Below are positions 15,596 to 27,500 of a stretch of 64,000 nucleotides of DNA, piece after piece. Source of the DNA: Klebsiella michiganensis (GTDB lineage: Bacteria; Pseudomonadota; Gammaproteobacteria; Enterobacterales; Enterobacteriaceae); assembly GCA_000963575.1 (NCBI GenBank), contig CP011077.1, forward strand, positions 3,968,001 to 4,032,000, written 5' to 3'. Each line of letters begins with the position of its first letter. Position 1 is the stretch's first letter. The translations under genes were made by a program, and so were the position numbers. The notes under the pieces were generated by a model. The model was not told where the DNA came from, searched no databases, and was given only the letters and a program-made list of their open reading frames with translations.

Positions 15596-18500
15596 ATGCG
15601 TTCAATTTCAATTATCTCTAAATTAACCGGCGTAAAAAATAACGTCGAAGCCTCTGAAATCACCTTAAAAGGTCCCTCAATTGTCGAGCTGAAAATTGAA
15701 CGTGGAGAGATAGCCAGCTACACGCGTTCGGGCCAGGACCTGGTGATCAAACTCCATTCCGGCGAAACCATTACCATCAAAAACTACTACGCCTTTGCCG
15801 ATCAGGGTGGCAACCAGCTGGTGCTGGAAGGCCATGACGGCGTCCTGTGGTGGGTGCAGGATCCAGAAGTCGCTGCTCACTATGAGCAAATTGCCAATAT
15901 TGACGCGATCATGGCTGCCACTGGCGCACACGCAGAAGGCGGCGCGGTCTGGCCGTGGGTGCTGGGTGGGCTGGCCGTTGCCGCGGGCGGGGCCATTGCT
16001 GCCGCCTCCAGCGGCGGGGGTGGACACTCTGATAGCGGCACCAACCCTGGTAACCCAGGCAGGCCGGACGTCACGCCGCCGCCGGCCCCAACCGGCCTTG
16101 CCGTCTCCGCCGACGGCAGAACCGTGACCGGGAATGCCGAACCGGGCAGCACGGTGACTATCAAAGATGCTAACGGCAATATTCTCGGCACCGGCACCGC
16201 GGGCAGCGATGGCAGCTTCACCGTTACATTAACCTCGCCGCAGCTAGGCGGGGAAACGCTGACCGCCACGGCGACCGACCCATCCGGTAATACCGGGCCG
16301 GGGGCCACCGTTACCGCCCCTAATATTCCGCTGCCGGACGAACCAAGCATCACCGGGGTGACTAACGATCATCCCAATGCGCCTAACGGCGGTACCGTCG
16401 GCAATAACTCACCGACCAACGACAATACACCAACGCTGAACGGTACAGGTCAGGCCGGAACCACCATCCACATCTACGATAACGGCGTGCAAATTGGCAC
16501 CGTCGTGGTGGGCGCTGGCGGTACGTGGAGCTTTACCCCGGGTGGTCCTCTGGCAGATGGCTCCCATGTTTTCACCGCCACGGCGAGTAACGAAAGGGGC
16601 GAAGGGGCTCCCTCCCAATCCTGGACCGTGACCATTGACACCCAACCACCAGCAGAAGCTACCGGTCTTGTCGTTAGCCCCGACGGGGAAGTCGTGACTG
16701 GCCATGCAGAAGCTGGCAGCGCAATAACCATTAAAGATCCGAACGGCGTTGTCGTCGGAACCGGCACGGCCGATAACAACGGCAATATTAATATCACCCT
16801 GACAACGCCTCAGGTAGACGGTGAAACCTTGACCGTGGTGGTCACCGACCCGGCGGGCAACAGCAGCCCACCGGCCAACGTTGCCGCGCCAGACGTGCAG
16901 CCACCGGTCCTGCCGGTGATTACCGGCGTTCTTGACGATGAGGCTCCCAACACCGGTAATGTGGGGAATGGCCAGTCGACTAACGACAAAACCCCAACCC
17001 TGCAGGGCACCGGGCAAGCCGGGGACACCATTCATGTTTACGCCAACGGCACTGAAATCGGCACCGCTAAGGTTGACGTCAACGGGACATGGAGCTTTAC
17101 GCCGCAAACCCCTCTGGCTGATAACTCCTACACCTTCACGGCAATGGCCTCTAACGTCAGAGGCGACAGCGGAACCTCGGCCAGCTACACCGTTGTCGTG
17201 GACACCACCGCGCCTGACGAACCCACCGGCCTGATAGTCAGCGCTACTGGCGATACAGTAACGGGGCTTGCTGAGCCAGGCAGCACCGTTACCATCAAAG
17301 ATGCGAACGGGAACGTGATTGGCACCGGTACCGCCGCGCCTGTGACCGGTGCATTCAACATCACCCTGACCACGCCGCAGCTTGATGGCAGCAATCTCCA
17401 AGTGACAGCTACCGATGCCGCAGGCAACGTCAGCCCGCCTGCCGACGCAACCGCGCCATTATTCCCACTGCCAACGGTACCGACGATCACCGCCATTATT
17501 GACAGCGTACCGCCCATCGTGGGCACCGTACCAAACAACCAGCCAACCAATGACCAAACCCCGACGCTGCAGGGCACGGGCGTGGCCGGTGAAACCATTC
17601 ATATCTATGATAATGGGGTTGAGATTGGCACCACCCTCGTTCTGCCCGGGGGCACCTGGAGCTTCACGCCGGGTTCCAACTTACTTGACGGCCCGCACAG
17701 CTTTACCGCCACCGCCTCTAACATTCGCGGCGACAGCGGTAATTCCGCATCCTATACCGTGGTTGTGGATACCGTGGTGAATCCACCTGTGCTCGATCAG
17801 ATCCTCGATTCAGCGGGATCCATCACCGGGCCTGTCGGCAACAACGGCGTGACCGATGATAAAAAACCGGTCTTCAGCGGCACCGGGGAAGCAGGCAGTA
17901 CCCTAACCATCTTTGATAACGGTATTCCAATTGGTCAGGTCACCGTGGGCAATGACGGGAACTGGACCTTTACCCCGACTCTCGATCTGATTGATGGCCC
18001 GCATACCATTACCCTGCAGCAGACCGATCTGGCTGGCAACGTCAGTACCATTACCGTTGGCCCAACCTTCACCGTCGATACCATCCCGCCACTTGCCGTC
18101 GTCGTTGACGCCGTTAGCCAGGACGGGACGACCGTAACTGGTACGGGGGAAATTGGCGCGACGGTCACAATTACCACCACGGGTGGCGTAGTGTTAGGCA
18201 CGGCGCAGGTCGATGGCAGCGGCAACTTCACTGTCACCCTGACGCCTGCGCAAACCCACGGCGAAAACCTTATCGCTGAAGTTAACGATGCGGCTGGCAA
18301 CAAGGGCCCGAATACGCCATTCGAAGCCTCAAACTCCGGCTTCCCGACCGTGCCGGTTCTGGTGTCCGTGACTGACGATGTCGGCCCGATCCAGGGCCCG
18401 CTAGCCAATGGCCAGGCCACGGATGACAGTCGCCCAACGCTAACCGGGACTGCTGAAGCGGGTACCACCAGCATCACTGTCTACGATAATGGCCTGGAGA

Positions 18501-21500
18501 TTGGGTTCGCGACGCCTGACGCGAACGGTAACTGGACATTTACGCCATTACTGCCTCTGCTCGATGGTCCACACTCCTTCACCTTTACCGCTACGAATAA
18601 CAACGGCACCAGTGGTGCATCGGCACCGTTTGGCGTAGTTGTGGATACCATTCCTCCGGGTCTGCCAACCGCGCTGACGGTTTCCAACGACGGGACAACG
18701 CTCAGCGGGACAGCCGAAGCCAACAGCAAAGTGACCATTACTGACGCTAACGGCAACACGCTCGGTAGCGCCACGGCGGACGGGACGGGCAACTTCACCG
18801 TCACGCTTAACCCACCTCAGCTTAATGGGCAGCTTCTGACGGCTAAAGCCACCGACGCAGCAGGCAACACCGGGCTGGGGGCGACCATTCCTGCCCCGGA
18901 CCACACAGCACCAAACGCGCCGGGTAACCTGGCAGTCTCCGCCGATGGCCTGCAGTTAACCGGTACCGCCGAAATTGGCAGCACCGTCACCGTCAAAGAC
19001 GGCAACGGCAACATCATTGGCGTCGGCACCGCCGACCCAAGCGGACATTTCGATATCCTGCTGGTACCGCCGCAGCTTAACGGTCAAACGCTGCTGGTCA
19101 CCGCGACGGACGCCGCCGCCAATACCAGTCTGCCTGCCACCGTGGTTGCCCAGGATCACACCCCGCCAGTGGCGCCAACCAACCTGCTGGTCAATGAAGA
19201 TGGCACCATCCTGACCGGTAAAGCAGAAGCGGGCAGCACGGTAAAAGTCACCGATGCACTGGGGAATCCATTGGGCCAGGCCGTAGCCGGGCCGGACGGC
19301 AGCTTCACCATCACCCTGACCACACCGCAGGCTAACGGCCAGATTCTGGAAGTGAACGCCACGGATGCCGCGGGGAATATTGGCCCGAACGCCCCGGTCA
19401 CCGCCCCGGATATCACTCCGCCAAATATGCCGATCATTGGTTCCGTGGTCGACAACGTGCCTGAGCATACTGGTAACCTGAACAACGGCGACCTGACTAA
19501 CGACGATAAACCGACGATCTCCGGCACGGCTGAGGCTAACTCAACCGTGAAGATCTACGACAACGGCACGCTGATTGGCACAGTCAGCGCAGACGGAACC
19601 GGTGCATGGACATTTACGCCAACCACCTCTATCGGCCAGGGCTTGCACAGCCTGACGGTGACCGCCACGGATGCCGCGGGTAACGTCAGCCAGCCAAGCG
19701 CCGCCTTTGCGATCAACGTTGACTCCATCGCCCCGACAGCCCCGACGATTACCCAGGTGTATGACGATGTGGGTACCGTAACGGGGCCGGTCAGCAATAA
19801 CGGCGCGACCAACGACCCAACGCCAACCCTGAGCGGCAGCGGGGAACCGGGTTCCACCATCACGGTTTACGACGGCCTGAACGTCCTGGGAACCACTACC
19901 GTGAACGGCAACGGGACCTGGACATTTACGCCAGGCACCCCGCTGCTGGACGGGCCTCACGCCTTTACCGTCACGGCTTCGGATGCCGCAGGCAACGTCA
20001 CCGCGCACTCCACGCCGTGGAACGTTGAGCTGATCACTGTCCTGCCAACACCGCCGACCATCGGCGAGATAATAGATAATGTTTCCCCGGATCTTGGCCC
20101 GGTGCAGCCGGGGGGCTCCACCAACGATCCTCAGCCTGTTATTAACGGGACGGCGGGCGCTAATGCGGTCGTCCAGATATACGATGGCGCTACGCTTATC
20201 GGGACCGTCACGGCAGACGGCACCGGCGCTTGGACATTCAGGCCAACTCAGCCGCTGAGCGAAGGCTCGCATACCCTGAATGTTTATGTGACGGATGCGG
20301 CCGGAAACACCAGCACTGCCACAACTCAGATTGTGGTTATCGATACTACCCCACCAGGGGCACCGACTATCGACAGCGCGCTGGGCAACGTCTCCGGTTC
20401 GCCAGTCACGCTGATAAACGGCGGCAGCACCCAAAGTACCGAGCCGGTGATCTCCGGTAAGGGCGAAGTGGGGGCCATCATCACACTGTACGTTGACGGG
20501 GGTACAACGCCGATTGGCACAGCCACCGTCGATTCGAACGGCAACTGGAGCATCACCCCGAACGCTCCACTGCTGAGCGGCACGCATGTATTCACCACAA
20601 CAGCAACGGATGCAGCGGGTAACGCGGGGATGCCGTCCTCTGGCTTCACGCTGTCCGTTTACGCAACCGCTCCCGCTCAGCCAGCCGCCCCAATTGTGAC
20701 CGATGACGTGCCACCTGTCGTAGGTCCCGTCGCCCCTGGCGGCAGCACCAACGACACGACGCCAACCTTCAGCGGCACCGGCGTTGCGGGTTCGACCATC
20801 GATATTTACAACAACGGGAACGTATTAATCGGCAGCACAACCGTGCGCTCCGATGGCACCTGGAGCTTTACGCCATCGACGCCGTTGGGTGAAGCGACCT
20901 ACAACATTACCGTCCTGGTGACCGACCCGGCGGGGAACATCAGCCCACCATCAGTCTCGATCGCCATTACCGTCGATACCACCGCGCCAGCGGCACCGAC
21001 TATAGAGTCCGCCGATGATAGCGTGGGTGCCGTCACCGGCCCTCTGGGCAGCGGCTCAGTCACCGATGATGTTTCTCCGGTATTCCGCGGGACAGGCGTC
21101 ACGGGTGAGACAGTCACGCTGTATAACGGCACCACCGTTATCGGGACCGCGACAGTCGACGGCAGCGGCAACTGGGCAATCACCCCAACCACTCCGCTGG
21201 TTAATGGCGTTTACAACCTGACAGCAGTTCAGACGGATGCCGCCGGTAACGCCAGCGGGCCGTCCTCAACCTTCACCTTGACCGTGGACTCAACCCCGCT
21301 GACGCTGCCGGTTGTCACCGAGATTATCGATAATGTCGGGCCAATCCAGACGCCGCTCACAAACGGCAGCCTGACCGATGACACTACGCCGACCTTTACC
21401 GGGACCGGCAGCGTCGGCAGTACTGTCACGCTGTACGACACTAACGGCACTACCGTGCTTGGCAGCGCGGTAGTAGGCGCCAACGGCACCTGGAGTATCA

Positions 21501-24500
21501 CAACCTCGACGCTGGGCGATGGGCCGCACAGCATTACCATCAAAGCGACCGATCCTGCAGGCAACTCTGTAGGGCCATCCACGCCTATCGTGATCACCGT
21601 CGATACCGTTCCACCAGCACCGCCAGTGGTGAACCCGATTACCGACGTCACCGGGGCGCTGGTTACCGGGACAGCGGAGCCGGGGAGCACGGTCATTATC
21701 AAAGATAGCGACGGGCATATTCTGGGCACCGGCACGGCGTTGCCTGTGACCGGGATCTGGACCGTTACCCTGGTGCCGCCGCAGTATAACGGTGAAGCGC
21801 TCACGGCTATCGCCCAGGATGCCGCCGGGAACCAAAGCCCGGCCACGGACTTTAACGCGGGCATCAACCTGGGTATCCCGGCCGCGCCGACCATTGACAC
21901 CGTGATGGACGATGTCGGCACCATTACCGGCAACGTCGGAAACGGTAAGTCGACCGATGACACCCAGCCAATCCTGAACGGTACGGCGGCGGCTAACGCC
22001 ATCGTGCATATCTTCATTGATGGCATCAATGTCGCCACGGTATCAGCCAACGGCTCTGGCCAGTGGACATGGACCGTGACAACGCCGCTGATTCAGGGGC
22101 CGCATACCTTCACGGCCACCCAGACCGTTGGCCTGGAAACCAGCGTTCCGTCCCTGGTGTACAACATTATCGTGGACACCATTCCGCCAGCGCAGCCGGT
22201 GATCCTCACCGTGGTGGATGCCGTCCTGCCGAACGTCGGCGGGCTGACCAACGGCCAGGCCACCAACGATCCAAAACCAACCCTGAGCGGTACGGCAGAA
22301 GCCGGTTCGACGGTGAACATCCTCGATAACGGCGTGGTTATCGGCACCGCCACTGCTAACGTCCTTGGCGTCTGGACCTTTACGCCAACGGTTAACCTCG
22401 GTGAGGGTTCGCACACCCTGACCGTGACGGCAACCGACGCCGCCGGTAACGTCAGCGTGCCTTCCACCGGCTTTGTGGTCAATGTGGATACCATCGCCCC
22501 AGCCTCGCCGGTGATATCCACCGTCATTAACGACGTGACCTCGCAGCCAGTCACTTCCGGGCAGCCGACTAACGACAATACGCCGACCTTCAGCGGCACC
22601 GCCGAGGCGGGTAGCACGCTAATCTTTAAAGACGGGAACGTGGTGATCGGCACCGTCACGGTACCGGTGGGCGGCAACTGGACATTCACCCCAACGGTTC
22701 CGCTGCTGGACGGCAACCACAACATCACCGTCACCGCGACCGATGCGGCGGGCAACGTCAGTAACCCAAGCCCTGGCTTTACCGTGGTGGTGGATACCGT
22801 GCCACCGATAGTGCCGGTTATTCTGTCCGTCACCGACGACCAGACGCTGCCTGGCAGCAGCCTGCCGCTGATCAATGGCCAGTTGACCAAAGACACTCAG
22901 CCAACCCTGACCGGTACGGCGGAAGCCAACGCCATCATCACGGTGAAAGACGGCAACAACGTGCTGGGTACAACCCAGGCGGACGGCCTGGGCAACTGGA
23001 CCTTCACCCCAACCACGCCGCTGGGTCAGGGGGTACATACCCTGAACGTGACGGCGACCGATGCGGCAGGTAACGTCAGTAACGCGGCCTCGTTTGGCGT
23101 GAACATTGACTCTGTCGCACCGAACCCGCCGGTGATCGTTACCGTGCTGGACAACACCGCGCCGGTGCTGGGGCCAATCACCAACGGCCAGGCCACCAAC
23201 GAAACCCGCCCTTCTCTTAGCGGGACGGCGGAAGCCGGGGCCACCATTAAGGTTTACAGCGACGGCAACCTGATTGGCACCACCATCGCCAACGGGTCTG
23301 GCGCGTGGACGCTGACCCCGGTGGCCGCACTCGGCAACGGTGCGCATACCTTAACCGTGACCGCGACCGATGCGGCTGGCAACGTCAGTAATCCGTCTAA
23401 CGGCTTCTCACTGACCGTTGACACCATTGCGCCAAACGCTCCGGTTATCAGTAACGTGGCGGATGCCGTCGGCCCAATCGTCGGCAACTTGTCTAACGGC
23501 CAGGTCACCGACGACACCCGTCCAGTGCTGACCGGTACCGCCGAGGGCAATGCCACCGTCAGCGTGTACGACAACGGCGTTCTGCTTGGCACCGTCCAGG
23601 CAGATGCGGGCGGAGCCTGGACCTTCCGACCATCCACACCGTTGATTAACGGCGGCCATGCGCTGACCGTGACCGCGACGGACGCCGCGGGCAACGTCAG
23701 CCTGCCGTCAACAGCGTTTAACGTGGTGGTCGATACCATTGCGCCGACTCAGCCGATTGTGGTTCAGGCCTTCGATGACGTTGGTCCGGTTCAGGGGCCA
23801 TTGGTGAGCGGACAAACAACGGACGACACTCAGCCAGCCCTCAGTGGGACAGCGGAAGCCAACTCCACCATTAGCATTTACGATAATGGCACCCTGATTG
23901 GCACCGTGACCACCAACGCGCTGGGCGTATGGAGCTTTACGCCGGGTACCGCGCTGCCTCTCGGCCAGCACGTGTTCACCGTCACCGCGACCGATGCGGC
24001 AGGCAACACCAGCGTACCTTCGGCTGGCTTTACCCTGACCATCGCCAGCGGCGTATCGAATACGCCAGTGCTGACCTCCGTGGTGGATGACGTCGCCGGT
24101 GGCACAGTTGGGCCATTAACCAGCGGCCAGGCCACTAACGATCCGCGTCCAACCCTGAACGGGACGGCAGATGCCAACAGCACCATCAAGATTTACGATG
24201 GCGGCAACCTGATTGGCACCGTAACGGCGAACGCCCTTGGCATTTGGGTCTTTACCCCGCCGACCGTACTGGCAAACGGCTCACATACCTTTACCATCAC
24301 CGCCACCAACGGCGCGGGCGTGGTCAGTAGCCCAACGGCAGGCTTCACCGTGGTGGTGGATACCGTGGCACCTGGCCAGCCGGTAATTACCTCCGTGGTG
24401 GATGACGTCGGCCCAATAACCGGCCCGGTTGGCAACAACCAGCCGACGGACGACACTCGCCCAACCCTGAACGGGACGGCCGAAGCCAACGCCACTATCA

Positions 24501-27500
24501 ATATCTTTGATAACGGCGTCCTGCTGGGTACCACAACGGCGAACGGCAGCGGCGTCTGGACGTTTACCCCGACGCTGCCGCTTCTCCAGGGCAACCATTC
24601 GTTCACCGTCACCGCAACGGATGCGGCGGGTAACGTCAGCGTGCCGTCCGTACCGGCCGGTATTGTCGTCGATACCATCCCACCGCTGGCGCCAACGGGC
24701 CTGACGGTCAACGCCACCGGCACCGTGGTCACCGGCCTTGCCGAAGCCAACAGCACCGTCACCATTACCTCCTCAACCGGGACGGTACTGGGCACAGCGA
24801 AAGCAGACGGCAGCGGGAACTTCAGTATCACGCTCTCCCCTGCGCAAACCAGCGGCCAGCCGCTGCTGGCCTTTGCTCAGGATGCCGCCGGGAACACTGG
24901 CGTCTCCGCCGGCTTCACCGCACCGTTCACCGGTGTGCCTGGGCTGCCGGTGATCACCAGCATCGTGGACGATGTCCTGCCGAAAACCGGCGTGGTGGGC
25001 AACGGCCAGAGCACCAACGATACCCGGCCGACAATTAACGGTACCGCCGAAGCCAATGCCACCGTGAAGATTTACGACAACGGGGCGCTGCTGGGCACGG
25101 TCACCGCCAACGCGAGCGGCGTCTGGACGTTCACCCCAACCGGCGCGCTGGGTGATGGCGTACATGCCTTTACCGCCACGGCAACCAACGCCAACGGGAC
25201 AGGCGGGGCATCTCTGCCAACCTCGGTGATTGTCGATACCATTCCACCGCTGATCCCGACCGGGGTTATCAGCGCCGACGGGTCAACGATCACTGGCGTC
25301 GCAGAAGCGAACAGCACCGTGACCATTACGTTGCCGGGCGGGATCACCGTCACCGGCACCGCGAATGCTTCCGGCGCGTTCAGCATCACCCTGCCGACCC
25401 GTCAGATTGAAGGACAGTCGCTGTCGATTTCTGCCGCCGATGCGGCGGGTAACGTCTCGCCGTCGCTCTCCATTACCGCGCCGATCCTGCCGCTCTCTGC
25501 GAGCAGCAACGTGGTCGATTTGGCACTCACCACAGATGCCACTATCACCACCGAGCACTACAGTGGCTATGGCACCCTGCTGGTTGGGGCGCTGGGGAAC
25601 GTGGGGTCGGTACTGGGCAGCAATACCGCCCAGGTTGGCTTCACCATTGGCAGCGGGGCAACCGGGCATATCACCATTAACGCCGCCGCCACCGGGGTGG
25701 TTCTGTCCCTGCTGAATACGCTGGAAATCGCCATTCAGAAATATGACTCGGCCACCAATTCGTGGACCACGGTGGTCGATTCGTCCCTGCCGCAGTTCCT
25801 GAACCTGCTGACCCTGGGCGCGACCGGCGTCACCCTGAACCTTGATGGACTGGGCGAAGGGCAATACCGCGTGCTCGGCTATAACACCAGCCTGCTGGCC
25901 GTCGGAGCGACAACGAACCTTGCGGTGACCGTCGAGGAAACCGGCCCTGGCGTTGTCAGCGGCACCACCAGCTCGACCGGGAACGTGATTACCGATCCAG
26001 GCCCTGGCGGCGCAGTAGATAACGCCCCTACCGGCACTGTGGTAACGGCTATCACCGATGCCAACGGCGTCAGCCACACCGTGGGCGCTGGCGGGCTGGA
26101 TATCCAGGGCAAATACGGCACCCTGCATATCAACCAGGACGGCAGCTATACCTATACCTTAACCAACACCTCGGCGGCGGTACTGGGCCGCACCGAGAAC
26201 TTCACCTACACCATCACGCATCAGGGCGTCAGCGACTCCGCGCAGCTGATTGTTTCCCTCGGCAACGGCGCACCGGCCAGCACGGTCACCGCCACGGATA
26301 ACACCGGTTCGCTGACCTTCGGCACCGATGTTGTCGCCGTTGACCACGGGGCTTCACAGCAAACCGGCCTGTCGGTACTGAGCGTAGGCGTGGGTAACGT
26401 GGTTAACCTCAACCTGCTGGCCAACATGAGCAACCCGATCCTGTTTGATGTTGCAGACGGATCGACCCGCACCATGACGCTGCAGGCGAGCGTTGGCGGG
26501 GTGGCGCTGCTCTCCACCTTTGACCTGTACATCTACAAGTTCAACGCGGCGACTCAGCAATACGAGCAGTTCCAGGTGCAGAAAACCTGGCTGACGGCAC
26601 CGCTGCTGGGCGGTTCTTCAGGCCAGTTGACTGTCACCCTGGGCGGCGGGGATTACCTGTTCCTGCTGATGAACGCCAGCGGCGTCTCGGTTCTGACCAG
26701 CTACACGCTGAATATCCTGCAGGATCATACCTACGCGGTCGATAGCCTGACGGCTACGACCACCGGCAATGTGATGCAGGATGACATCGCCCCGGCAGGC
26801 AGTTTGTTGACGGCGGTGAACGGGGTGTCCATTTCGGCCACCGGCACTACCACCATCGTCGGCAAGTTCGGGATGCTGACCATTGATGCCCACGGCAACT
26901 ACACCTATACGCTGAAAAGCGGCCAGGGGGCCGATGGCATCAATACGCCAGACAGCTTCGTTTACACCGTCACCGCGCCAAATGGCGATACCGGCACCGC
27001 GTCGCTGAACATCACCGCCACGCCGCACACCGTGGATGCCGTGAACGACGTCAGCTCGATTATGGCTATCACGTCGACGCAGAACACCGCGGCTTACGCG
27101 AGCGCCACGGTCGGTCAAACCTCCTGGAACACGGCGCTGCTGGCCTCTACCCACGGCAACGGCAGCGGCACCTTTACCATCGCGGATAACACCGTGCTGA
27201 GCGGGGCTGCCATTGTGTTCAAAGTGGCTTCCGGGCTGGTACTGGGCGGGCTGTCGGTGAGCTGGACGCTGAGCGACGGGCTGGGCCATACCTACACCGG
27301 CACCTTTAGCGGCAGCGCCCTGCTGGGCGGCACGGCCACTATCCCGGTCACGGATCTGCATTCCGGCACCTGGACGCTGAGCTATGTCGGCAACATGGGG
27401 CCGCTGGGGCTGGGTACCATCACCATCACGCCGAACATCACCGGGACCTCGAACCTGCTGGATAGCTTCACGGCGCAAAGCACCGTCGTACACGGCAACC

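Noticed and set aside
16070..25500. CRISPR-like periodic repeats
   Set aside because: Period is about 300 bp, in one coding frame, with degenerate copies; these are protein-domain repeats, not short spaced repeats. No cas genes are present.
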